Origin: Paludibacteraceae bacterium
GTDB taxonomy: Bacteria > Bacteroidota > Bacteroidia > Bacteroidales > Paludibacteraceae
NCBI GenBank assembly: GCA_018433525.1
Contig: JAHDRA010000045.1
Location: 57,794 to 121,793, forward strand
DNA: 64,000 bases
Direction of reading: 5' to 3'
Positions 33,786 through 42,716 of the stretch are shown piece by piece. The number at the start of each line of letters is the position of its first letter. Positions within the stretch are counted from its first letter, which is position 1. The position numbers and the translations under genes were made by a program. The notes below the pieces were generated by a model. The model had not been told where the DNA came from and ran no database searches. It saw nothing but the letters and a program-made list of their open reading frames with translations.

Positions 33786-34811
33786 TTATGACATTTTTTT
33801 ATTTTCCAACGTAGAAAGCAGTCCGCAGGCAGCTGAAATATCTTCTCCTCTGGATTTACGAATGGTAGCCAAAATTCCATTATTATTCAGATAATCGCAA
33901 AACCATTTCATCCGTTCATCGCTTGAACTTCTTAAAGAAACATTTGGTATGGCATGAAATCGGATTAAATTTACCCGTGCGTTCATGCCTTTTAAAAGTC
34001 TTACCAATTCTGAGGCATGTCGCATAGTGTCATTAAACTTATCGAACATGATATACTCGAAAGAAAGTTTTCTTTGCCGTCCAAAATTGTAATTTTTAAG
34101 CACTTCTACCACTTGTGAAATGGGATATGCTTTCTCTATGGGCATTAGTTCGAGCCTCTCGCTATGAAAAGGAGAATGCAAACTAATAGCCAAATTGCAA
34201 TTGGATTTTTCCAAAAAAGTTTGCATACCGGGTATTAATCCTATAGTGGAAACCGTAATTCGGTAGGGGCTCCATGCATAACCATAATTGGCAGTTAAAA
34301 TATTTAAGGTACGCAATAATTCTACTGTATTGTCAAAAGGTTCGCCCATGCCCATGAAAACAAGATTGGTAATTTTTTCAGCTTCAGGAACAGAAAGTAT
34401 CTGATTTAGAATTTCCGATGCCGAAAGTTGCCCCATGAATCCTTGTTTCCCAGTCATACAAAACACACAATTCATTTTACATCCAATTTGAGAAGAAACA
34501 CACAAGGTATTCCGATGTTCTTCAGGGATAAAAACAGTTTCGATAAAATGATCTTTTTCTGTTCGAAACAGATATTTTTTTGTTTCATCTTTTGATACTG
34601 TAACTTTAACAGGAGCCAAACGGCCAACTTTATATTTTTCTTTTAACAGGTCCCTGTTTTTAACGGAAATATTTGACATTTCATTAATATCAGTTACCCT
34701 TTTTTTATAAAGCCAGTCGGAAATTTGTTTTGCCGTGTAAGTGGGCATTTCCAGTTGTGAAACAATATCGGTAAGCTCCTCCAACGAAGCTCCTAAAAGT
34801 GGAATTGGCAT
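33786..34811 (-). CDS. rlmN: 23S rRNA (adenine-2503-C2)-methyltransferase RlmN
   Basis: RlmN is a radical SAM enzyme that methylates C2 of A2503 in 23S rRNA (and A37 of some tRNAs). The 341-residue protein has the CxxxCxxC iron-sulfur motif at C111, C115 and C118 (IGCKMNCVFC), the SAM-binding GMGEPFDN, and a C-terminal GEDISAACGLL whose cysteine is the one that forms the methyl-linked intermediate in this family. The N-terminal helix-rich domain (TAKQISDWLYKK) is also present. It is the first gene of the rlmN-amidase-DUF4837-pdxA run on the minus strand. Confidence 0.96.
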   Translation of the reverse strand: MPIPLLGASLEELTDIVSQLEMPTYTAKQISDWLYKKRVTDINEMSNISVKNRDLLKEKYKVGRLAPVKVTVSKDETKKYLFRTEKDHFIETVFIPEEHRNTLCVSSQIGCKMNCVFCMTGKQGFMGQLSASEILNQILSVPEAEKITNLVFMGMGEPFDNTVELLRTLNILTANYGYAWSPYRITVSTIGLIPGMQTFLEKSNCNLAISLHSPFHSERLELMPIEKAYPISQVVEVLKNYNFGRQRKLSFEYIMFDKFNDTMRHASELVRLLKGMNARVNLIRFHAIPNVSLRSSSDERMKWFCDYLNNNGILATIRKSRGEDISAACGLLSTLENKKMS

Positions 34812-34908
34812 AGGGAAATATATTTTTAATGAGATAGGGAATAATAAATATCTGTTTTTATAACAACAATAATTATCTAAACGTTTTGTCAGACATTTGT
34901 TGCCAATG

Positions 34909-34916
34909 CAAAGTTA
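34909..34916 (-). promoter_or_regulatory. Candidate -7 box for the rlmN operon
   Basis: TAACTTTG on the minus strand matches TAnnTTTG. No TTG is found at 19 bases, but the site is the only good one between the terminator at 34939-34969 and the rlmN start, about 98 bases upstream of the ATG. Confidence 0.4.
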
Positions 34917-34938
34917 AAAAAACTGACCATAAAAAAGA

Positions 34939-34969
34939 AAAACGGAATGAAAGAGTTTCATCCCGTTTT
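34939..34969 (-). terminator. Terminator of the PpiD-like gene
   Basis: A 14-bp stem (AAAACGGAATGAAA / TTTCATCCCGTTTT, one mismatch, loop of three) is followed on the minus strand by TTTTCTTTTTT-like sequence. It lies 62 bases past the stop of the foldase gene. Confidence 0.8.
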
Positions 34970-35030
34970 TACAATTTTTATTTAACAATACCTTTTTAAC
35001 GAAATATTGATTGAAAAACTCCTCAATACC

Positions 35031-37145
35031 TCAATAAAAGTTGGAACGGTAATCTTCAATTTTAGTCCTTTCTCTCAAATTTTCTAAAATCAAATAGGGC
35101 AAAGAATAAAGCATTCTTGCATTTAGTTGAATTATTTCCTGCTGAGCATTGAATGTTTCGGTATTCTCCTTTTTGTTTGATGTTTTCATTACATAAACTC
35201 CAGCATTTCCTTGAAATGGTCCCGAAACTTTTTCGAGTGGAACAATCGTAGCTTTTCCTATGATGTAAGGTTCAAATCCGGCTAATCCAAACTGATAAGA
35301 AGTAAAATTAACGTTTTCGGCCATTTTAATTTCTGCATTCAGTGAAGCAGCTAAAGCTTCGAGGTCAGGTGTTTTCTTTAATTGCTCTGAAATATTATTT
35401 ATCATTTGCGCCGCCTTTTTATCTCTTATTATTTCGCTTTTCAACTGAGCAGAAACTTTCTCTATCGGCATATAACCCTTTTCGTTTTTTTCGGTTATCA
35501 TCGCCACTACGTAATAGTTGCCGCAATCGAAAACATCAGAAACATCGCCTTTTCCCCCTTTAAAGGCCCAGCGAACTATTTGACGGGATTGGGGTAAATT
35601 GTTTATTTGTTCGGTATTTTCATTCAGATTTTCGGCTTTTTGCACAATATAACCTTTTTCTTGGGCTCTTGAAACAAATTTCTCTGCATCCAATTCGGCT
35701 GCAAATTGTTTGGCTTGGTTGTATATTTGACTGTATGTTTTACTACTTGGTGTAACTTTTCTTTGAAGAATGGCAAGTTTCACTTTTCTGCGTAGGGGCG
35801 TGCGGTCAGTTACCTGCATGATTTGAGTTCCTTGAATATCTTTTATTACAAAAACTTCATTCAGAGGCTTTTTAAATGCGTTTTCCAAAATTTGCTTATC
35901 CACTCCTTGAGCTCCGTCGGGTAACCAGCCTATTTCACCTCCGTTTGCAGCAGTTTGAGGAACAGCAGAATACTTTCTGGCCAAAGTTGCAAAATCGGCA
36001 CCCGCTCGAAGGGCTTTTACTATGCTGTCAGCTTTTCCTTCGTTTTCCTGAGTCAGGAAAATATGCCGTAACTTAACTGAATCGGGACGAAGAATATCGG
36101 TTTCCATGATGCGCGCCATAGTGTAAGTGTCGTTTTCAAAAACAGGTCCGAACACATCATTTTTTTTCCCTCTAAATGCAAAATCTTTTAACATGGCAGG
36201 TACAGTTGCTTCAGAATAATATCTGCCGTCGTACATAATGTCGGAATTGGTATTTACCAGACCTACCACATCGTCTGTTGTTCTAAATTCGTCTTCAAGC
36301 TTGTTAATCCATTCCTCAGCTTCTTGGAAATCTTCTTGTGAAGGCTTGATTTCCAGGGCAACATAATTGATAGATGCAGATTTTTCCTGTTTGAAAAGTT
36401 CTTTTCGTTTGTTATAAAGGTCTCTAAGTTCTTTAGAACTTACTTTAAAAATAGAATCAGGCACTGAATAATACGGTTGCATTACATAAGCCGCGTCAAC
36501 AGTAATTTTTCGAGCTTCAAAATTCATTTTTGCATCTATACTGTTGGCAGATATGGCAGAAGTAATTAACTTATTGTATTTTTCCTGTAAAATAGCATTT
36601 TTTACGTTTTTTTCCCAAAAAAGCCAGTAATTTTTAGCTTGATCTATTTGTTGCTTCATCTCATTATTGGTAGGAGTAACATCAAGACTGTTGAGGAATT
36701 GGACAAGTAAAGAGCGACTAAATTGTCCTGTTTCATCCATAAAAGCCCCGCGCTGTAGAATGATAGGATGTATGTTTTTCCCGATCAGTCTTTCAGAAAG
36801 TTCTTCGGGACTTACGGAAAGCCCTATTTTTTTTGCTTCGTGAGTTAAAATTTTTTCCATCAGCATGTTTTCCCACACCGATGCTCTTAATTGAGATACA
36901 ACTTCTTCGTTCAAATTCGTTTGCCCTGTCTCAATTTTATACACTTCCGTCATCTGGTCAATGGCTGCACTGAACTCGTGGATGCTGATGTTTTCATCAC
37001 CTATGACGGCAATTTTTTCTTTCGACTGATTAAAAAAAGTGGAGCTCGAATTAAGAAAATCTCCAACAATAAAAGCCAATAAAGCAAGTCCGATAACTAC
37101 AATAAGCAAAACTCCTTTGCTCCTGATCTTCTCTAAAGTTGCCAT
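35031..37145 (-). CDS. PpiD/SurA-type peptidyl-prolyl isomerase, membrane-anchored
   Basis: The 704-residue protein is a periplasmic folding factor anchored by a single N-terminal membrane segment (GVLLIVVIGLALLAFIVGDFL, about residues 11-31). The N-terminal chaperone-like region (SurA_N/PpiD-like, about 45-230) contains VWENMLMEKILTHEAKKIGLSVS. A parvulin-type PPIase domain is visible at about 345-450: VKLRHIFLTQ, ADFATLARKYSA, GGEIGWL and PLNEVFVIKD. A second, degenerate parvulin-like region may follow (PQSRQIVRWAFKGGKGDVSDVF). It has no close gene neighbours in its transcript; a strong terminator follows it. Confidence 0.9.
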   Translation of the reverse strand: MATLEKIRSKGVLLIVVIGLALLAFIVGDFLNSSSTFFNQSKEKIAVIGDENISIHEFSAAIDQMTEVYKIETGQTNLNEEVVSQLRASVWENMLMEKILTHEAKKIGLSVSPEELSERLIGKNIHPIILQRGAFMDETGQFSRSLLVQFLNSLDVTPTNNEMKQQIDQAKNYWLFWEKNVKNAILQEKYNKLITSAISANSIDAKMNFEARKITVDAAYVMQPYYSVPDSIFKVSSKELRDLYNKRKELFKQEKSASINYVALEIKPSQEDFQEAEEWINKLEDEFRTTDDVVGLVNTNSDIMYDGRYYSEATVPAMLKDFAFRGKKNDVFGPVFENDTYTMARIMETDILRPDSVKLRHIFLTQENEGKADSIVKALRAGADFATLARKYSAVPQTAANGGEIGWLPDGAQGVDKQILENAFKKPLNEVFVIKDIQGTQIMQVTDRTPLRRKVKLAILQRKVTPSSKTYSQIYNQAKQFAAELDAEKFVSRAQEKGYIVQKAENLNENTEQINNLPQSRQIVRWAFKGGKGDVSDVFDCGNYYVVAMITEKNEKGYMPIEKVSAQLKSEIIRDKKAAQMINNISEQLKKTPDLEALAASLNAEIKMAENVNFTSYQFGLAGFEPYIIGKATIVPLEKVSGPFQGNAGVYVMKTSNKKENTETFNAQQEIIQLNARMLYSLPYLILENLRERTKIEDYRSNFY

Positions 37146-37268
37146 TTTACATTTAAAATTATTTGCTATAAAACTATTATTTTTTCAATTTTAAGGGCAC
37201 GAATATACGAAAAATTCTTGATACTTTGATTTTTCATTGTATTTCTTGACTTCAAAAAGACAAAAAAA

Positions 37269-38522
37269 TTATTTCTGTAGTTTCATTTTCACCAGTTCAA
37301 TACGATTATTGGTAATTTTTATACATTTGAAAGTATAATTATCAATTTGGATGGACTCGTTTAACTTAGGAAAATGCTGATGATGATAAAGAATAAAACC
37401 GGCAATAGTATCGTAAGCATCCGATTCGCGAAGGTTGAGATGAAATTTTTCATTAATTTCCTTAACTTCCAAGCGGCCTGAAAAAACATATTCGTTTTCG
37501 CCGACCTTTTCTGCAACATAATCATGGGTGTCATGCTCATCTTCTATTTCTCCAAAAATTTCTTCCATAATATCTTCCAATGTAACAATACCTGCCGTTC
37601 CTCCAAACTCATCCACCACAACTGCTATACTTTTTTTCTCTTTCAGAAAAATTTTCATTAGTTTTTGAGCTGCCATGTTTTCGGGAACAATGGGTATCTG
37701 GTTAATATGCTCTCTCCAATCATTTTGATGCTGAAACATTTCAGAAGAATGAATATAACCAATGATGTTGTCAATATTTTCTTTGTAAATAGGAATTTTA
37801 GAGAAACCCGTTTCAATGAAGGTTTGCTTTAACGTTTCCAAATCCACATTGTAATCCAATGCAACTATTTCGGTACGTGGAACCAAGCAATCGCGTAATT
37901 TAACCTTTGAAAAATCAAGTGCATTCTGAAAAATTTTTACTTCGTTGTCAACATCCTGCTTGTGTTCGGTGTTTTCAAAACTTTCGTGTACCAAATAATT
38001 CAAATCTACGCGAGAGAAGGCATTTTCATTAGCCAAAGGGTTGATTTTTATACCCATTAGTCTCATAATTCCAAACGAAAGAGACGTTGCTAACAAGGTA
38101 ATGGGGTATAAAATTACATAGAAGAACAATAACAAAGGAGAAAAAATGCTTAACCAAAAATTTGGATTTACACGAAAAATACTTTTGGGTAAAAATTCTC
38201 CCGTAACCAAAACAAGAGCTGTAGCCACTATAGTTTGTGTGAAAGTAATTAAAAATTGACTACCAAGTATTTGTAGCAATGGGGACAAAATTTTTGCCAT
38301 CAGCAACCCGTAGATAACAAGAGATATATTATTTCCAACAAGCATGGTAGAAATGTACTGCTGGGGATGCTTATAAAAAATAGTAAGTATGGATGAAGTT
38401 ATACTGCGCTGTTTCTTATCCAGCTCAAATCGAAGCTTATTTGAAGAAACAAAAGCAATCTCCATCCCAGAGAAAAAAGCGGAGAAGAAAAGAGTTATTA
38501 AAACAGCTGTAAAATTATTCAC
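37269..38522 (-). CDS. CNNM/CBS/CorC-domain membrane protein (hemolysin family)
   Basis: This 417-residue protein has the layout of the CorC/HlyC group: an N-terminal CNNM (DUF21) membrane domain (about 1-170) with FFSAFFSGMEIAFVSSNKLRFE, a pair of CBS domains (about 200-325) starting VPRTEIVALDYN with VVVDEFGGTAGIVTLEDIMEEIFGEIEDEHD, and a C-terminal CorC_HlyC domain (about 335-417). CorC-like proteins are linked to magnesium or cobalt efflux. A GldE relationship (gliding-associated member of this family) is possible but not separable by eye. It stands alone, with a promoter-like box at 38547-38554. Confidence 0.88.
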   Translation of the reverse strand: MNNFTAVLITLFFSAFFSGMEIAFVSSNKLRFELDKKQRSITSSILTIFYKHPQQYISTMLVGNNISLVIYGLLMAKILSPLLQILGSQFLITFTQTIVATALVLVTGEFLPKSIFRVNPNFWLSIFSPLLLFFYVILYPITLLATSLSFGIMRLMGIKINPLANENAFSRVDLNYLVHESFENTEHKQDVDNEVKIFQNALDFSKVKLRDCLVPRTEIVALDYNVDLETLKQTFIETGFSKIPIYKENIDNIIGYIHSSEMFQHQNDWREHINQIPIVPENMAAQKLMKIFLKEKKSIAVVVDEFGGTAGIVTLEDIMEEIFGEIEDEHDTHDYVAEKVGENEYVFSGRLEVKEINEKFHLNLRESDAYDTIAGFILYHHQHFPKLNESIQIDNYTFKCIKITNNRIELVKMKLQK

Positions 38523-38546
38523 CTTAAAAAATTAGCTTTACACTTG

Positions 38547-38576
38547 CAAAGATACAATATTTAAAGTAACATACAG
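38547..38576 (-). promoter_or_regulatory. Promoter of the CBS/CorC gene
   Basis: TATCTTTG (38547-38554) matches the -7 consensus and CTG (38574-38576), one base off TTG, lies exactly 19 bases upstream. The start codon is 24 bases downstream of the -7 box. Confidence 0.55.
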
Positions 38577-38720
38577 AGCGTTTAAATAAATTATAAAAAA
38601 GAGGCCACTCTTAAAACCTGATTTTTTTTCAAAAGGGAGAAAAAATGAGATTTTTTTTGAAGAGAAGTATTAAATTTTTTGTTGTTTCAATTTATCAAAA
38701 GTTACACAATAAATAACAAA

Positions 38721-38765
38721 GAACATCAATAGACGCTTTTTTTCAAAAAAAGTCTATTGATGTTC
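38721..38765. terminator. Long perfect hairpin between the CorC-like and vor operons
   Basis: A perfect 14-bp stem (GAACATCAATAGAC / GTCTATTGATGTTC) encloses GC, a T-run and an A-run that can extend the stem. The stop of the vor/kor gamma-subunit gene is 18 bases away on the minus strand, so it is the probable terminator of that operon, though the T-tract on the minus strand after the stem is poor. Confidence 0.5.
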
Positions 38766-38783
38766 AAAACCAGAGGAAAAAAG

Positions 38784-39329
38784 TCAATTAACTTTTTTAA
38801 TCAATTCCATTCCTATTTGCAAAGCTTTTTCGTTTTGCGGAATCAAATGATGATGACGTTCGGGCAACGATTTTTTCAAACCTTCCAGCACATTCTCTAT
38901 CTTCACAATGGGCCTGACTTTTAAAAATCCTCCCAAAATAATCATATTGAGCGTTTTGGCAGCATTATGAGCTGTTGCATATTCTGTTGCATCGATTCGA
39001 TACACGTTGATATCGGTGCGCGTGGGGAATTTGTGAAATCCGTTTCCGTCAAATATCAAGGTACCGCCCGGTTTCACCTTGCTTTCAAATCTTTCCAGTG
39101 AAGGCTGATTTAAAATGATAGCAGTATCATAAGAGCTCAAAACCGGCGAGCTTATTTTTTCATCGCTTAAAATAACCGTAACATTTGCTGTTCCCCCGCG
39201 TTGTTCAGGCCCGTATGATGGCATCCAACTCACTTCCTGGCCTTGCATCAAGCCTGAATATGCGAGAATTTTCCCCATGGAAAGCACGCCTTGTCCACCA
39301 AAACCTGAAATAATGATTTCTTCTTTCAT
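38784..39329 (-). CDS. 2-oxoacid:ferredoxin oxidoreductase, gamma subunit
   Basis: The 181-residue gamma subunit of a 2-oxoacid:ferredoxin oxidoreductase opens with the family motif EIIISGFGGQGVLSMGKILAYS (about 4-25). MPSYGPEQRGGTANVTVILSD is also characteristic. It is the last gene of a four-gene minus-strand set: ferredoxin subunit, alpha, beta, gamma. The complex oxidatively decarboxylates a 2-oxoacid with CoA and reduces ferredoxin in the cytoplasm. The alpha subunit looks like the VorB type (2-oxoisovalerate), but 2-oxoglutarate is equally possible from sequence alone. A 136-base gap with no gene separates it from the beta subunit. Confidence 0.9.
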   Translation of the reverse strand: MKEEIIISGFGGQGVLSMGKILAYSGLMQGQEVSWMPSYGPEQRGGTANVTVILSDEKISSPVLSSYDTAIILNQPSLERFESKVKPGGTLIFDGNGFHKFPTRTDINVYRIDATEYATAHNAAKTLNMIILGGFLKVRPIVKIENVLEGLKKSLPERHHHLIPQNEKALQIGMELIKKVN

Positions 39330-39465
39330 CTGTTTATTGTTTTTTCAATAATACTTTCTCTTTTAAAACAAATAAGTTTACCTTAAAATCAATATGATTT
39401 ATTGTTATTATTCTAATTTATGATCGGTGTAGAAATTCGGTATTTAAAGAGCATTGAAATATCGA

Positions 39466-40227
39466 TTAAATGTCCTTTAAATCTCCCAGCGGATAGGCAG
39501 GGAACATATTTTCTTCCATCCATTTGTTGGCATTTTCGGGTGTCATTTTCCAGCCTGCGTTACAGGTAGAAACTACTTCTACTATGGAAGTTCCCTTATT
39601 TAACATGGAATTTTCAAAAGCTTTCTGAATGGCTTTTTTTGCTTTTCGCACTCCGGCTACCGACTGAACGCTTTGACGCGTAACATAGCAAGTTCCGGGC
39701 AATTGTGCCAACAAATTGGTGATATTCAGAGGATAACCATTCAATTCCGTTTTCCGCCCATAGGGAGTAGTAGAAGTTACCATATCCGGCAGTGTGGTTG
39801 GTGCCATTTGTCCACCTGTCATTCCGTAAATACCGTTATTGATGAAAATGATCACAATATTTTCACCACGATTACAAGCATGAATCGTTTCGGCTGTTCC
39901 AATAGCAGCTAAATCGCCATCTCCTTGATAGGTAAACACATAACGATCGGGCAATAATCTTTTAATGGCAGTTGCCAAAGCCGGTGCTCGTCCGTGAGCA
40001 GCTTCCTGCCAGTCGATGTCAATATAATTGTAGGCAAATACGGCACATCCTACCGGAGCTATTCCTATGGTTTTATCCTGAATGTCCATTTCATCAATTA
40101 TTTCGGCAATAATCCGGTGAACTACTCCATGACTGCAGCCCGGACAATAGTGCATATAAGTTTCTTTGAGTGACTTGGGTTTTGCATAAACCAAATTCTC
40201 GGGACTAATTATTTCGTTGTTCGACAT
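39466..40227 (-). CDS. 2-oxoacid:ferredoxin oxidoreductase, beta (TPP-binding) subunit
   Basis: This 253-residue subunit binds thiamine diphosphate. The N-terminal YCPGCSHGVVHRI is the usual KorB-type opening, and the TPP signature is visible as YQGDGDLAAIGTAETIHACNRGENIVIIFINNGIYGMTGGQMAPTT (starts near residue 99; GDGD to NN). It follows the alpha subunit by 74 bases. The gene for electron acceptor is not in the operon, but the small ferredoxin at 3.6 kb or the ferredoxin subunit at 41.5 kb would do. Confidence 0.93.
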   Translation of the reverse strand: MSNNEIISPENLVYAKPKSLKETYMHYCPGCSHGVVHRIIAEIIDEMDIQDKTIGIAPVGCAVFAYNYIDIDWQEAAHGRAPALATAIKRLLPDRYVFTYQGDGDLAAIGTAETIHACNRGENIVIIFINNGIYGMTGGQMAPTTLPDMVTSTTPYGRKTELNGYPLNITNLLAQLPGTCYVTRQSVQSVAGVRKAKKAIQKAFENSMLNKGTSIVEVVSTCNAGWKMTPENANKWMEENMFPAYPLGDLKDI

Positions 40228-40301
40228 TTTTCTAAATTTTTGAATGAATAATACTGTTAATTAAACTTCAGCAAATGAATTAACCGGCTGAAGAATTATT
40301 T

Positions 40302-41408
40302 TTATTTGATCAGTTTGGATACCAAAGCATCGTAAACTTCATCGGGTGAAGGTACTATTCCGCCCAATCGACCAAAAAATTCAACGGGAACTTTTCCATT
40401 AACTGCCAGACGGACATCTTCCACCATTTGTCCGGCATTCATTTCGATAGAAATCATTCCCTTGACCGACGAAGCCAATTGATTAATCATATCTTTTGGA
40501 AAAGGGAAAAGGGTAATGGGACGCAGCAAACCGGCCTTGATTCCGTTCTCGCGTGCCATTTCAACCGCTTTTTGACTCACGCGAGCGCAAGTTCCAAAAG
40601 CTACAATAAGGTAATCGGCATCATCAGCCATATAAGTTTCGTAACGAACTTCATTTTTTTCCATCTCCCGATAACGTTTCTGTATTCTCAGATTAATGGC
40701 TTCCATTGCTTCAGCTTCAAGCGCCAAGGAAGAAATTACATTTTGTGGTCGGTTGGATGGCTTACCCAGCGTCGCCCACGGACATTGTTCACGAATTTCA
40801 TCGTCGGTGCGACGTGGTTGGAAAGGAGGCAACACCACTTTTTCCATCATCTGACCAATAATTCCATCGGCCAGAATCATGACGGGATGCCTGTACTTAA
40901 AAGCCAAATCGAAGGACAGCGGCATAAAATCGGCCATTTCCTGTACGGAAGCCGGAGCTAACGTTAGAAGTTTATAATCACCGTGTCCACCACCTTTTAC
41001 TGCCTGAAAATAATCTCCCTGACTGGGTTGAATCGTTCCCAAACCCGGACCTCCGCGCATTACGTTAACAATTACGCAGGGTAACTCTGCACCCACCATA
41101 TAGGAAATTCCTTCCTGCATTAAACTGACACCGGGACTGGATGAGGAAGTCATGGCTCTTTTTCCACAACCTGCAGCTCCATAAACCATGTTGATGGAAG
41201 CTACTTCGCTTTCGGCCTGTAATACCACCATACCGGTTGTTGTCCAGGGTTGCAGTTCCATTAAGGTTTCCATAACTTCCGACTGAGGAGTAATGGGATA
41301 ACCAAAATATCCATCGCATCCACAACGTATGGCTGCATGGGCAATGGCTTCGTTTCCCTTCATCAGAAGAACTTCTTCTTTGTTATCTGTTTTTGAGTTT
41401 TTGTTCAT
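40302..41408 (-). CDS. 2-oxoacid:ferredoxin oxidoreductase, alpha subunit (VorB-like)
   Basis: The 368-residue alpha subunit carries the pyrimidine-binding part of the TPP site: LLMKGNEAIAHAAIRCGCDGYFGYPITPQSEVMETL, ESEVASINMVYGAAGCGKRAMTSSSSPGVSLMQEGISYM, and GGPGLGTIQPSQGDYF. This pattern is close to the 3-methyl-2-oxobutanoate-type VorB. An alternative start at M16 (MKGNEA) would match shorter homologues and leave out the charged extension NKNSKTDNKEE. It sits 47 bases behind the ferredoxin subunit. An enzyme for branched-chain 2-oxoacids would fit the ilv operon in the window, but that link is inference. Confidence 0.92.
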   Translation of the reverse strand: MNKNSKTDNKEEVLLMKGNEAIAHAAIRCGCDGYFGYPITPQSEVMETLMELQPWTTTGMVVLQAESEVASINMVYGAAGCGKRAMTSSSSPGVSLMQEGISYMVGAELPCVIVNVMRGGPGLGTIQPSQGDYFQAVKGGGHGDYKLLTLAPASVQEMADFMPLSFDLAFKYRHPVMILADGIIGQMMEKVVLPPFQPRRTDDEIREQCPWATLGKPSNRPQNVISSLALEAEAMEAINLRIQKRYREMEKNEVRYETYMADDADYLIVAFGTCARVSQKAVEMARENGIKAGLLRPITLFPFPKDMINQLASSVKGMISIEMNAGQMVEDVRLAVNGKVPVEFFGRLGGIVPSPDEVYDALVSKLIK

Positions 41409-41455
41409 TTTTTTACAATTTAAACATTGAATAAATACGGTTGAAGAGTAGAAAT

Positions 41456-41683
41456 TTATTGTACTCTCATTTTATAAACCGTGATGCAAGCATCGGGACA
41501 AACATAGGCGCAAGCAACGCAACCAACACATGCATCAGGATTACTCAGGAAAGAATAGTTGTATCCTCTTGAATTTGCCTCCTTCGACAGCGATAAAGCT
41601 TTGGGTGGGCAAGCTACGACGCACAGATTGCATCCTTTACAGCGTTCCGTATCTACGACCACAGTTCCTTTTATTTTAGCCAT
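41456..41683 (-). CDS. 2-oxoacid:ferredoxin oxidoreductase, ferredoxin-like delta subunit
   Basis: This 75-residue subunit has two complete [4Fe-4S] motifs: CKGCNLCVVACPPKAL (from about residue 15) and CVGCVACAYVCPDACI (from about residue 52). The first gene of the operon, it should pass electrons from the catalytic core to a free ferredoxin. Its start ATG at 41683 follows a -7-like box TACTTTTG (41715-41722, minus strand) by 31 bases. Its placement in front of the alpha gene is usual for Bacteroidota KOR/VOR operons. Confidence 0.93.
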   Translation of the reverse strand: MAKIKGTVVVDTERCKGCNLCVVACPPKALSLSKEANSRGYNYSFLSNPDACVGCVACAYVCPDACITVYKMRVQ

Positions 41684-41714
41684 TCTGTTTATATTTTAAA
41701 TTTTTTTTTCTTCG

Positions 41715-41722
41715 CAAAAGTA
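41715..41722 (-). promoter_or_regulatory. Candidate -7 box for the 2-oxoacid oxidoreductase operon
   Basis: TACTTTTG on the minus strand is an exact TAnnTTTG match 31 bases before the first start codon of the operon. No TTG is found at the proper upstream distance. Confidence 0.45.
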
Positions 41723-41817
41723 GTGAAATTTGAGAAAATTGTTGGAATTTTTTTATCCAAATTCTTCAAATGAAAAATATTTTTAAAAATTTTAAAATGT
41801 AATTAATTGATTTTTAG

Positions 41818-42585
41818 TTATTTCTTTTGGCTGAACAACCAGCTTAAAAAATCAGGTTGAGCAAAAGCAAAATCCCAACTGTTATGTTTTACTCCGGGAA
41901 ATTCAATATATTCAACTTTAGTCGATCCAAGCGCTTTTAATTCAATATAAGCATTGCGCGAATGTTCGGCAGAAACCACATCATCGCTGCCACCATGATA
42001 AATTCTGATGGGCATGTGTTTAACTTTCTTCAACCTTTCCAAACTTACACCTCCACAAATAGGAATGGCTGCTGCAAACGTTTTGGGCTGACGACAGATC
42101 AGGTCGAATGTTCCCATTCCTCCCATGGAAAGTCCCATAACATAAATCCTTCGGCTATCTACAGCCTCTTCTTTCCTGATTTGTTTAAGTAACCGAATAA
42201 CCATTTGCATGGATGGTGTTGGCTCTTTGGAATTTATGAAAGAAAATCCGTTGTCCCGTTCTTTAATTGGCGCCCAAAAACCATTTTCAGGACATTGCGG
42301 AAAAACTACAATGGCGGGATATTTTTGTCGGTTCTGTGAATCAGTAAAAAGGGAAGCGCCATGCACCAGCTGTTTTTCATTGTCATTTCCTCTTTCTCCA
42401 GCTCCATGCAAGAAAAGAACAAGCGGATAAGAAGCGGACTTGTTGTAATTTTCGGGGTATAAAATGCGATAAGGCAAGGTATCTCCTTTGTAAATAAATA
42501 ATTTTTTCAGAAACAACTCGTTTTGAGCCTGAGACAATATACTCACGAACAAAAAAAGGCTCAACAAAGAAAAAAACTTTTTCAT
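41818..42585 (-). CDS. Exported esterase/peptidase-like alpha/beta hydrolase
   Basis: The 255-residue protein has a signal peptide (MKKFFSLLSLFLFVSILSQAQ) and the fold of the PHB-depolymerase/dienelactone-type alpha/beta hydrolases. YPLVLFLHGAGERGNDN supplies the oxyanion-hole region (about 53-69), the nucleophile serine is in MGLSMGGMGTFDL (about residues 150-161), the aspartate is in HGGSDDVVSAEH and the histidine in GVKHNSWDF near residue 236. All three triad residues are therefore present. It is probably periplasmic. It stands alone in minus orientation; the substrate cannot be told. Confidence 0.85.
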   Translation of the reverse strand: MKKFFSLLSLFLFVSILSQAQNELFLKKLFIYKGDTLPYRILYPENYNKSASYPLVLFLHGAGERGNDNEKQLVHGASLFTDSQNRQKYPAIVVFPQCPENGFWAPIKERDNGFSFINSKEPTPSMQMVIRLLKQIRKEEAVDSRRIYVMGLSMGGMGTFDLICRQPKTFAAAIPICGGVSLERLKKVKHMPIRIYHGGSDDVVSAEHSRNAYIELKALGSTKVEYIEFPGVKHNSWDFAFAQPDFLSWLFSQKK

Positions 42586-42716
42586 AAACTGATGATTTTT
42601 ACAAACTATTGTTTTTCAATGTATCATATTATTTTCGGTTTTGGTTTAAGGAAGTTTTAGTTGTAGCTGTTGGATAAACATAAATAATGATTAAACAAAA
42701 ATACTTTCTAAAAGTT

